DNA of 64,000 bases, taken from NCBI GenBank assembly GCA_037189985.1, contig JBBCJX010000017.1:17374-81373 (forward strand), given 5' to 3'. Both the position numbers and the translations under genes were made by a program. Under the pieces are notes generated by a model that was given only the letters and a program-made list of their open reading frames with translations, had not been told where the DNA came from and ran no database searches. Shown here in pieces: positions 33,783 through 41,531 of the stretch. Origin of the DNA: UBA2031 sp037189985 (GTDB taxonomy: Bacteria; Pseudomonadota; Gammaproteobacteria; Pseudomonadales; Moraxellaceae). Within the stretch, counting starts at the first letter, position 1; every line of letters begins with the position of its first letter.

Positions 33783-34484
33783 TCAGACACTGAGGAACTC
33801 CTGCACGACACTGTCGCTCAACTCATTGATCTTTCCTTCTGCAACCAGTCTTCCTTTTTCCAGGATGTGGAAGTCACTAGCAACCTGGCGCGCAAAGGGG
33901 AGTTTCTGCTCCACCAGCAAGACGGTAATTCCCTGATCACGATTCAGGCGTTTGATGACCTCCCCAATCTCCCGGACGATATTGGGCTGTATACCTTCGG
34001 TGGGCTCGTCAAGAACAAGAAGCGTTGGCTCAAGGACAAGGGCGCGACCGATTGCAAGTTGCTGTTGCTGACCTCCTGAAAGATCACCTCCGCGTCGCCC
34101 CTTCATTTCTTTCAGTACCGGGAACATGGTGTAGATATGCTCGGGAATGTGCCTGAGTTTGTCGCGTCGACCAGCCAGCGAGATTTTCAGGTTCTCCTCT
34201 ACGGTCAGCATGGGGAATATTTCACGCCCCTGGGGAACATAGCCAATACCGCCACGTGCGCGCATTTCCGTGGAAAAAGAGCTGATGTCCTTGCCATCAA
34301 GGCTGACCGTTCCGCTTCTGACCGGCAGCAGACCCATGAGGCATTTCAGCAGCGTGGTCTTGCCGACACCGTTTCTTCCCATGAGGCAGGCACAGGCACC
34401 TTTTTCTATGCCGAGACTCAGGTCCCAGAGGATATGGCTCTGTCCGTAGAACTGGTTGATTCCGCTGATCTGCAACATGCTCAT
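33783..34484 (-). CDS. urtE: Urea ABC transporter ATP-binding protein UrtE
   Basis: 233 residues. It is a LivF-type ATPase with Walker A MGRNGVGKTTLLKCLMG, signature DLSGGQQQQLAIGRAL and Walker B TLLVLDEPTEGIQPNIV; the EGIQPNIV text is characteristic of UrtE. It energises urea import with UrtD. Its start overlaps the urtD stop by ATGA. It is the last gene of the urtABCDE operon. Confidence 0.96.
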   Translation of the reverse strand: MSMLQISGINQFYGQSHILWDLSLGIEKGACACLMGRNGVGKTTLLKCLMGLLPVRSGTVSLDGKDISSFSTEMRARGGIGYVPQGREIFPMLTVEENLKISLAGRRDKLRHIPEHIYTMFPVLKEMKGRRGGDLSGGQQQQLAIGRALVLEPTLLVLDEPTEGIQPNIVREIGEVIKRLNRDQGITVLLVEQKLPFARQVASDFHILEKGRLVAEGKINELSDSVVQEFLSV

Positions 34485-35314
34485 TCACCCAGATAGACTT
34501 CAACAACGCGTGGATCGTTCTGTATCTGATCCATGGACCCTTCTGCCAGAACACTTCCCTGATGCAGCACTGTGACTTTCTTTGCAATGGAGCGGACAAA
34601 GGCCATATCGTGCTCAACAACAATCACGGAGTGTTTTCCGGCCAGTGAAGTGAGCAACTCGGCCGTGCGCTCGGTTTCCTCGCCCGTCATGCCGGCCACC
34701 GGCTCGTCCACCAGAAGCACGCGCGGGTTTTGCATGAGCAACATGCCGATTTCCAGCCATTGTTTCTGGCCATGTGAAAGTGAGCCGGCACGTTTCAGAT
34801 GGAGTGCTTCCAGGCCGATGATGCCCAGCACCTCTTCGATACGGATTTTCTGATCGGCGCTGAGGCGAAAGAAAAGGCTGGCCCATACTCCCTTGTTGGA
34901 GGCCATGGCCAGTTCCAGGTTTTCAAAAACCGTCAGGTCCTCGAAGACAGTCGGTTTCTGGAACTTGCGGCCTATGCCGCCCTGTGCGATTTCGTATTCG
35001 GACATCTTGAGCAGGTCCAGCGTCTGCCCGAAATAGACTCTCCCCTCATCCGGCCGCGTTTTTCCGGTAATCACATCCATCATGGTGGTCTTGCCGGCAC
35101 CATTGGGGCCAATGATGCAGCGCAGCTCTCCCTCGTCGATATAGAGCGTGAGATTGTTGAGCGCCTTGAAGCCGTCGAAGCTAACGCTGACGTCCTCCAT
35201 GTACAGGACTGGCTTGCCAAAGTCTGTGTTGATGTCCAGATGAGTGTGTGGCTCAGGCAGGATGTTGCGCAGTTTGGCCATGCCGAAGCGAGGCAGTTTC
35301 TGGAGTACGCTCAT
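34481..35314 (-). CDS. urtD: Urea ABC transporter ATP-binding protein UrtD
   Basis: 277 residues. LivG-type ATPase: Walker A CIIGPNGAGKTTMMDVITGK, signature SLSHGQKQWLEIGMLLM (SHGQ instead of SGGQ, as is usual for UrtD), Walker B RVLLVDEPVAGMTGEETERT. Overlaps urtC and urtE by four bases at each end, so the operon is translationally coupled. Confidence 0.96.
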   Translation of the reverse strand: MSVLQKLPRFGMAKLRNILPEPHTHLDINTDFGKPVLYMEDVSVSFDGFKALNNLTLYIDEGELRCIIGPNGAGKTTMMDVITGKTRPDEGRVYFGQTLDLLKMSEYEIAQGGIGRKFQKPTVFEDLTVFENLELAMASNKGVWASLFFRLSADQKIRIEEVLGIIGLEALHLKRAGSLSHGQKQWLEIGMLLMQNPRVLLVDEPVAGMTGEETERTAELLTSLAGKHSVIVVEHDMAFVRSIAKKVTVLHQGSVLAEGSMDQIQNDPRVVEVYLGE

Positions 35315-36402
35315 GCTTCTTTGTCCTCACTACGGCGCAGTAGTCCGATCAGCCCCTTGGGCAACAAAACGGTTACCAGCACGAACAATGTGCCCAGTGC
35401 GAACAGCCAGGCTTCCGGGTAGGCCGAGGTGAACCAGGTCTTGGTGTAGTTCACGGCGAAGGCGCCGGTGATGGCACCGTAGAGCGTGCCGCGTCCGCCC
35501 ACGGCCACCCAGATGACCTGCTCGATGGAATTGAGCGGCGCGAACTCGCCGGGATTGATGATGCCGACCTGGGGCACGAAGAGCGCGCCGGCCAACCCCG
35601 CCAGCATGGCAGAGAAGACGAAGAGCCAGAGCTTGTAGGACTCCACCTTGTAGCCGCAGAAGCGCGCGCGGGATTCCGCGTCGCGGATGGCGGTGACGAC
35701 GCGGCCGAGACGCGAGGTCACGATGAAGCGGCAAGCGATATAGGCCGTGGCCAGGATGATGACGGTGGCGAGGAAGAGGGCGACGCGCGTACCGTCGGTG
35801 GCGATGGGGAAGCCCAGGATGTCCTTGAAGTCGGTGAGCCCGTTGTTGCCGCCGAAGCCCATCTCGTTGCGGAAGAAGGCCAGCATCAGGGCGAAGGTCA
35901 GCGCCTGCGTGATGATGGAGAGATAGACGCCGGTCACGCGCGAGCGGAAGGCCAGCCAGCCGAAGACCAGGGCCAGCAGGCCCGGGACCAGCATCATCAT
36001 GAGCAGGGCGAAGGGGAAGTGCTCGAAGCCGTACCAGTACCAGGGCAGTTCGTTCCAGTTCAGGAAGACCATGAAGTCCGGCAGGTCCGGGTTGCCGTAG
36101 ACGCCGCGCGTGCCGATCTGGCGCATGAGGTACATGCCCATGCAGTAGCCGCCCAGCGCGAAGAAGACGCCATGGCCCAGCGAGAGGATGCCGCAGTAGC
36201 CCCAGATCATGTCAAGCGAGAGTGCGAGCAGGGCGTAGCAGAGGAACTTGCCGAGCAGCGTCACGGAATAGGTGGACATGTGCAGCGGTGAGTCGGCGGG
36301 CACGAGCAGGGCGCAGACCGGCACGACCACGGCCAAGAGCGCCAGCAGTGCGAGTATCACCATGCCGCCCTTGTCACTGAGAAAAAGCCGTTGTGTCAGC
36401 AT
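35311..36402 (-). CDS. urtC: Urea ABC transporter permease UrtC
   Basis: 363 residues from ATG 36402; the frame continues upstream into urtB sequence, so the longer form is not real. It shows LivM-type membrane segments: ALLALSLDMIWGYCGILSLG, then HGVFFALGGYCMGMYLMRQI, IITQALTFALMLAFFRNEMG, then VGGRGTLYGAITGAFAVNY (the EAA-like loop). The segment GFGGNNGLTDFKDILGF is typical of UrtC. It lies one base from the urtB stop. Confidence 0.95.
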   Translation of the reverse strand: MLTQRLFLSDKGGMVILALLALLAVVVPVCALLVPADSPLHMSTYSVTLLGKFLCYALLALSLDMIWGYCGILSLGHGVFFALGGYCMGMYLMRQIGTRGVYGNPDLPDFMVFLNWNELPWYWYGFEHFPFALLMMMLVPGLLALVFGWLAFRSRVTGVYLSIITQALTFALMLAFFRNEMGFGGNNGLTDFKDILGFPIATDGTRVALFLATVIILATAYIACRFIVTSRLGRVVTAIRDAESRARFCGYKVESYKLWLFVFSAMLAGLAGALFVPQVGIINPGEFAPLNSIEQVIWVAVGGRGTLYGAITGAFAVNYTKTWFTSAYPEAWLFALGTLFVLVTVLLPKGLIGLLRRSEDKEA

Positions 36403-36403
36403 G

Positions 36404-38083
36404 TCACGCCTCCGCGGCCCGGCCTTTCTGCGGGAAGAGACCGCGCGGGCGTTTCTGGATGAAAAGGATGATGAATACCAGCACCAGGATTTTGGCCAGC
36501 ACCGCGCCGGCGTAGGGTTCCAGGAACTTGTTGAAGATGCCGAGGCCCATGGCGCCGACCAGCGTGCCCCAGAGGTTGCCGGCACCGCCCAGCACCACCA
36601 CCATGAAGGAATCGATGATGTAGCCCTGGCCGAGGTTGGGGCCGACGTTGGTGAGCTGGGAGAGCGCGACGCCCGCCACGCCGGCGATGCCGGAGCCCAG
36701 GCCGAAGGTGAGCGCGTCCACCCAGCTTGCGCGCACGCCCACTGCCCGTGCCATGGCACGGTTCTGCGCGACGGCGCGCAGTTTCAGGCCCAGCGAGGTC
36801 CGTTTCATCACCAGCAGGATGATGAAGAAGATCGCCAGCGCGAAGAGCAGGATGGTGAGCCGGTTGTAGGTCAGCGACCACACGGGATTGATTTCCAGCG
36901 AGCCGCTCATCCAGGCGGGCGAGGCCACTTCGCGGTTCAGCGGCGAGAAGATGGAACGCACGGCCTGTTGCAGGATGAGGCTGATGCCGAAGGTGGCCAG
37001 CAGGGTTTCCAACGGCCGGCCGTAGAGGAAACGGATGACGCCGCGTTCGATGGCTATGCCGACCAGCCCCGAGACGAGGAAGGCGGCCGGGATGGCGAGG
37101 ATGAGGCTGGCGCCGATGCTGTTCGGCATCAGTTGCTGCATGACGTAGGTGGTGTAGGCGCCCAGCATGATGAGTTCGCCGTGCGCCATGTTGATGACGC
37201 CCATCACGCCGAAGGTGATGGCGAGCCCGATGGCGGCCAGCAGCAGCACCGAGCCCAGGCTGAGGCCGAAGAAGAGGTTTTCCAGGAAGCGGTAGAAGGC
37301 GAGTTTTTCCTGCAGTGAGGCGAGTGCCTTCGTGGCGGCACTCCTGACATCAAGTGATGCGTCGCTTTCTGCCATGTCGGCCAAGCGGGCACGCACGGCC
37401 GGGTAGAGTGAACCGTTAAGGGTTTCTACCGACATCATTCGTACCTTGGCGTCATCACTATGGCTGTCGGCCATGGCCAGAACGATGGAAAGGGCATGGT
37501 GTACGTCGGTATCGGTTTCTTTTCCGAGCTGCTGCGTGAGCAGGGGAATCATTGCCGTATCAGGTTCGGAACTGATCAGGCGTCTGGCGGCTGCAAGACG
37601 GACATGATCATCACCGGAGTCAAGTTGCAGGCGGGCGATGAGATTGCGCAGCTCGCCACGCAGGGAATTGTTGACAGGAATGCTGTCCATTGTGAGTTCA
37701 TCAGCTTTGCCGAGCACATCGCCGGTAAGGGCATCCCTGGCATTCCCGTTACTGCCTTCTTCCACGATCACGATGCGCGCCGGGTCGTCCATCGTACTGT
37801 TCAGGCGTGTATCCAGCAGGGCAGATAGCAGGGGTAGTGTGCGTTCATCTCCTGATGCCGCCAGTCTTTGCACGATGATGAGTTTTTCCGAGAAATCTGC
37901 ATCCACCATTGCTGATGCAAGCCCAGGGAAATCTGCTGGCAACTCTGTAGCGACTGCTTCGATCTCATCGCTACTGTCATAGGCATGTGCTTGAGGCAGA
38001 GCGGGCAGCATCAGGCAGAGCAGGAGCAGATGGAGGAAAGGTTTGTGCAGGGATGGAAAACTCTGCAAAAGAAAATCACGCAT
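36404..38083 (-). CDS. urtB: Urea ABC transporter permease UrtB, with N-terminal periplasmic HEAT-like domain
   Basis: 559 residues from ATG 38083; further upstream frame is a repeat hairpin. A signal peptide (FLHLLLLCLMLPALPQAHA) is followed by about 230 residues of HEAT-like repeats (ARLQLDSGDDHVRLAAARRL, LADMAESDASLDVRSAATKA), as in UrtB proteins of this type. The LivH-type permease half starts around residue 265 (FFGLSLGSVLLLAAIGLAIT) and includes VINMAHGELIMLGAYTTYVM and SFMVVVLGGAGNLWGTLVGA. With UrtC it forms the channel. Confidence 0.94.
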   Translation of the reverse strand: MRDFLLQSFPSLHKPFLHLLLLCLMLPALPQAHAYDSSDEIEAVATELPADFPGLASAMVDADFSEKLIIVQRLAASGDERTLPLLSALLDTRLNSTMDDPARIVIVEEGSNGNARDALTGDVLGKADELTMDSIPVNNSLRGELRNLIARLQLDSGDDHVRLAAARRLISSEPDTAMIPLLTQQLGKETDTDVHHALSIVLAMADSHSDDAKVRMMSVETLNGSLYPAVRARLADMAESDASLDVRSAATKALASLQEKLAFYRFLENLFFGLSLGSVLLLAAIGLAITFGVMGVINMAHGELIMLGAYTTYVMQQLMPNSIGASLILAIPAAFLVSGLVGIAIERGVIRFLYGRPLETLLATFGISLILQQAVRSIFSPLNREVASPAWMSGSLEINPVWSLTYNRLTILLFALAIFFIILLVMKRTSLGLKLRAVAQNRAMARAVGVRASWVDALTFGLGSGIAGVAGVALSQLTNVGPNLGQGYIIDSFMVVVLGGAGNLWGTLVGAMGLGIFNKFLEPYAGAVLAKILVLVFIILFIQKRPRGLFPQKGRAAEA

Positions 38084-38103
38084 TCGGTTTTTCCTCGTCC
38101 CGT

Positions 38104-38126
38104 CCCTCTCCCCGGCGGGGAGAGGG
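38104..38126 (-). repeat. Hairpin between urtA and urtB
   Basis: CCCTCTCCCC and GGGGAGAGGG pair around GGC. It lies in the 64-base urtA-urtB gap. Stem-loops after a solute-binding-protein gene often stabilise its mRNA or attenuate the downstream genes; it also resembles the REP-like hairpins elsewhere in this window. Confidence 0.65.
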
Positions 38127-38147
38127 TGGGAATGTCGCGTTACCGCA

Positions 38148-39443
38148 TTACTTGTAGTTCTGCCCCGAGCACTTCTTGGTGACCTTGTTGTAGTTGCCAC
38201 ACTTCAACGTCACCCAGTCAGCCTCGGTATCCTTGCTGCCGGGCAGGAAGTCGGACCAGGCATCACCCGGTACAAGCCCCTTGGTTTTCCATACCGTGGC
38301 GAACTGGCCGTTGGCCTGGATTTCACCGATCAGCACCGGCTTGGTGATGTGGTGGTTGGGCAGCATGGTGGAGACGCCGCCGGTGAGATTGGGCGCAGTG
38401 ATGCCTGGCAACGCGGCAATGACCTTGTCGGCATCGGTGGATTTGGATTTTTCTACAGCCTTTACCCACATGTTGAAGCCGATGTAGTGCGCTTCCATGG
38501 GATCGTTGGTCACGCGCTTGGGATTCTTGGTCCAGGCCTGCCATTTCTTGATGAACTCGCTGTTCACCGGGCTTTTCACGCTCTGGAAGTAGTTCCATGC
38601 GGCCAGGTGGCCTACCAGCGGCTTGGTATCGATGCCGGAAAGCTCTTCTTCACCCACGGAGAAAGCCACCACCGGAATCTTGTCGGCAGTGATGCCCTGA
38701 TTGCCCAGCTCCTTGTAGAAGGGCACGTTGGCATCACCATTGATGGTGGAGACTACGGCAGTCTTCTTGCCGGCCGAGCCGAACTTCTTGACGTTGGCGA
38801 CAATGCTTTGCCAGTCGGAGTGGCCGAAGGGGGTGTAGTTGATGAGGATGTCCTCGTCCTTCACGCCCTTGGCCTTGAGGTAGGCTTCCAGGATCTTGTT
38901 GGTGGTACGCGGATAGACATAGTCCGTACCGGCCAGCACCCAGCGCTTCACCTTGAGGTCGTTCATCAGGTAGTCCACGGCGGGGATGGCCTGCTGATTG
39001 GGAGCAGCGCCGGTGTAGAACACATTGCGTGATGATTCTTCACCTTCGTACTGCACCGGGTAGAACAGCACGCTGTTCAGTTCCTCCACCACCGGCAGCA
39101 CGGATTTGCGCGACACCGAGGTCCAGCAGCCGAAGATCACGGAGACCTTGTCCTTCTGGATCAGCTCGCGTGTCTTTTCCGCGAACAGCGGCCAGTTGGA
39201 GGCGGGGTCCACGACCACCGGCTCCAGCTTCTTGCCGAGCAATCCGCCTTTTTTGTTCTGCTCGTCGATCAGCATGAGCATGGTGTCTTTCAGGGTGGTT
39301 TCCGAAATCGCCATGGTGCCGGAGAGCGAGTGCAGGATGCCGACCTTGATGGTGTCGGCGGCCTGCGCCGTCATGGCGCCGATGCCGAGGCCGAGTGCAA
39401 GTGCGCTGGCCGAAAGTGTTTTCATGAAACGTTTGGTTTTCAT
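38148..39443 (-). CDS. urtA: Urea ABC transporter substrate-binding protein UrtA
   Basis: 431 residues. The signal peptide ends at GAMTAQAADTIKVGILHSLS. Typical UrtA text follows: SGTMAISETTLKDTMLMLID, VSVIFGCWTSVSRKSVLPVV, EELNSVLFYPVQYEGEESSR and NDPMEAHYIGFNMWVKAVEK. It binds urea (some relatives bind short amides) in the periplasm and delivers it to UrtBC. It is directly downstream of the porin gene (26 bases), so both are likely co-transcribed. Confidence 0.96.
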   Translation of the reverse strand: MKTKRFMKTLSASALALGLGIGAMTAQAADTIKVGILHSLSGTMAISETTLKDTMLMLIDEQNKKGGLLGKKLEPVVVDPASNWPLFAEKTRELIQKDKVSVIFGCWTSVSRKSVLPVVEELNSVLFYPVQYEGEESSRNVFYTGAAPNQQAIPAVDYLMNDLKVKRWVLAGTDYVYPRTTNKILEAYLKAKGVKDEDILINYTPFGHSDWQSIVANVKKFGSAGKKTAVVSTINGDANVPFYKELGNQGITADKIPVVAFSVGEEELSGIDTKPLVGHLAAWNYFQSVKSPVNSEFIKKWQAWTKNPKRVTNDPMEAHYIGFNMWVKAVEKSKSTDADKVIAALPGITAPNLTGGVSTMLPNHHITKPVLIGEIQANGQFATVWKTKGLVPGDAWSDFLPGSKDTEADWVTLKCGNYNKVTKKCSGQNYK

Positions 39444-39469
39444 TTCAGTAGACTCCTTGTGATCCGGGA

Positions 39470-40609
39470 TTACAGCGTCATCAACTGGACACCGAGACCG
39501 ATGGTCTTGGTGTCAAAGACGGAAGAATCGGAATAGCTCTTGTCCAGATAGAAAAGGCTGGCCTTGGCGTTGTAGGACTTGATGATGTAGTTGACGTTTA
39601 GCTCCAGCGTGTCCTGCTCGAGATCACTTCCACCCAGAACTCCTTCATAGGTGGTCGTGCCGAACTTGCCGAGGAACTGCAGCTTGCCGGGACCCACTGC
39701 GGCGGGCAGCAAGTAGGCGCCCAGCAGGTAGTAGCTGTCGCCATCCGCGTAGGCAGCTCCGTTCGGTGAGGGATAACCGCCGAGGCCGTCGTAAACGATG
39801 TATTCGCCTTCCAGCGAGAAGGCACCACCATCACCAACCTTCTTTTCCAGCAGGAAGTCGATGTTGGAAGTGGTCTGGTCACCCACGGCATTGGTGGCAA
39901 AGGCGAGGGACAGGATGTCCTTGGTGCCGTAGTAGGTTCCACTCAGGTAATAGCCGGGTTCTGCATCCCAGAAGTTGTACTGGATGCGTGCGGCGGCCAT
40001 GGTCTTGTTGGCATTGGTGCCCAGTGTGGCAGGAATGTCAAAAATACCAGCCGATACTTTCAGTTTTGCATCGGCAAAATCGCCCCAGTAAGCCACGCCG
40101 TCAGCGCGCCCGAAGGCGATGAAGGGATAGCCGTCCTGAGTCCCGTCAGTGGCGAAATTCCAGTTATTGGCAAAGTAGGCGCCATAACTGTTGGCACGGT
40201 CCGTCGGTGGCAGGAAGCGGCCTGCCCAGATATTGAGTGCGGGGCTGTATTCGAACTGGGCGATGGCGTCTTGAACAGCAACATAGCCTCCAGTTGATGT
40301 TGTAGTGCCTGTGTTGAAGTCAGCGCCAGTAACTGCACCGGTTATTTCGCTTGAAAAGCTGAACTTGATGTTTTCGGTGATCTTGCTGTTCAGGTAAATG
40401 CTAAGACTGTTGAGTGCAAAGTCATTGACATCGACAGCGGTGGAATCATCCGAACTGGTTGAACTGAAGCTTGCCCGGAGGCTTGCAGTCAGCGTGGTTT
40501 CCGGAATCTTGACTTCGACCGCCTGAGCAACACCGCTCACGGCCGCTGCCAGGGCCAGTGGGGCCGCCAGCAGGGTTTTACCCCTCTTGCCTGCAAACTT
40601 GATACACAT
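39470..40609 (-). CDS. Outer-membrane porin-like protein of the urea operon
   Basis: 379 residues, with signal peptide AAPLALAAAVSGVAQAVEVK. The mature protein alternates polar and hydrophobic residues in beta-strand fashion (ASLRASFSSTSSDDSTAVDV, LNIWAGRFLPPTDRANSYGA) and ends with aromatic/hydrophobic strand TIGLGVQLMTL. This fits a beta-barrel of the phosphate-selective or short-amide porin style. Being placed between the GntR gene and urtA suggests it lets urea or amides through the outer membrane. Family membership is inferred from pattern and context. Confidence 0.8.
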   Translation of the reverse strand: MCIKFAGKRGKTLLAAPLALAAAVSGVAQAVEVKIPETTLTASLRASFSSTSSDDSTAVDVNDFALNSLSIYLNSKITENIKFSFSSEITGAVTGADFNTGTTTSTGGYVAVQDAIAQFEYSPALNIWAGRFLPPTDRANSYGAYFANNWNFATDGTQDGYPFIAFGRADGVAYWGDFADAKLKVSAGIFDIPATLGTNANKTMAAARIQYNFWDAEPGYYLSGTYYGTKDILSLAFATNAVGDQTTSNIDFLLEKKVGDGGAFSLEGEYIVYDGLGGYPSPNGAAYADGDSYYLLGAYLLPAAVGPGKLQFLGKFGTTTYEGVLGGSDLEQDTLELNVNYIIKSYNAKASLFYLDKSYSDSSVFDTKTIGLGVQLMTL

Positions 40610-40747
40610 GGTCCATCTCCTTTGACGACCCTGGGAAAACGGGGAGCTGGTCAGTTCTCGCCCGAAGCGACGCTCACGCGCCGTTTTCTTCCCCCCGCCG
40701 CTCTTTCCCGAACGGATCGAACGCCCTGTGTGCGAGGTTCCGCAAAC

Positions 40748-40761
40748 CCGGAAATTTCCGG
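40748..40761 (-). promoter_or_regulatory. Perfect palindrome upstream of the porin gene
   Basis: CCGGAAATTTCCGG (14 bases) lies five bases past the GntR stop and about 140 bases before the porin start. It may be an operator for the porin-urt transcription unit or a weak terminator stem; no T-run follows. Confidence 0.4.
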
Positions 40762-40765
40762 AAAA

Positions 40766-41494
40766 TCATTCGCCCTGAAGCTGGTTACGGGCGCTGTGCA
40801 ACATATGCAGCGTTATCTTTCGTACTTCGGCCTTGCTCTCTTCGATGTGTGACTTGAGCAGCATCTGGGCTTGGTCGGCACGTCGTTGCAGTACGGCGCG
40901 CAGAATTTTTCCATGTTCGATATAAGTGGCTTCCACGCGCGGCTTCTTGGTGAAGTCCAGGCGGCGGATGATGCGGATGCGCTCGGTGATGCCGTGGTGC
41001 ATCTTGGCCATCTCGCTGTTGCCGGCGGCTTCCACCAGCATTTCGTGGAAGCGCTCGTCCAGCATGGAGACGGTAGAGGCATCGCTGATGCGCTCGGCGG
41101 GGGAAACCAGCCAGATGCGCTTGAGATCGTCCAGCAGGGGGGAACTGATTTCCTGCTCGCAGATTTTCCGTACGGCAGCAAGCTCGATGATGATGCGCAG
41201 GTCGTAGATTTCCTCGAAGAAGCGGAAATCGAAGGGCTTGACCTGCCAGCCGGAGCGATAGAGCACGTCTACATAGCCTTCGCGTTGCAGGCGGTAGAGC
41301 GCCTCGCGCACGGGCGTGCGGCTGGCGGCCATGCGCTCGGCCACCTCGTTCTCGCTGAAACGGTCGCCGGGCAGCAGGTGGAAGTCGAAGATTTCCTCCT
41401 TGAGCCGGGCATAGATGCGCTCGGCCAGGTTCTCGCTGTTTTCCTTGCGCTTGCCACCGCGTAGCACGGTGATGTTGGCGGGTTTCTCGCTCAT
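40766..41494 (-). CDS. GntR-family (FCD/FadR subfamily) regulator of urea utilisation
   Basis: 242 residues from ATG 41494; upstream frame is not conserved. Winged HTH: IYARLKEEIFDFHLLPGDRF, then SENEVAERMAASRTPVREAL and YRLQREGYVDVLYRSG. The FCD ligand domain shows ERFHEMLVEAAGNSEMA and a late HGKILRAVLQRRADQAQMLL (metal-binding His positions). Regulators of this type are commonly found in urea carboxylase clusters. The likely operator is CTTGTATACAAG at 47137-47148 at the operon head. Confidence 0.93.
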   Translation of the reverse strand: MSEKPANITVLRGGKRKENSENLAERIYARLKEEIFDFHLLPGDRFSENEVAERMAASRTPVREALYRLQREGYVDVLYRSGWQVKPFDFRFFEEIYDLRIIIELAAVRKICEQEISSPLLDDLKRIWLVSPAERISDASTVSMLDERFHEMLVEAAGNSEMAKMHHGITERIRIIRRLDFTKKPRVEATYIEHGKILRAVLQRRADQAQMLLKSHIEESKAEVRKITLHMLHSARNQLQGE

Positions 41495-41531
41495 TCTCGT
41501 TTCTCGTTTCAGCCCAGGTTTCAGTCCGGGT

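Noticed and set aside
35311..36759. Long version of UrtC (482 residues)
   Set aside because: The first 119 residues are urtB read in another frame (Trp/Ser/Pro-rich). ATG 36402 gives a normal UrtC.
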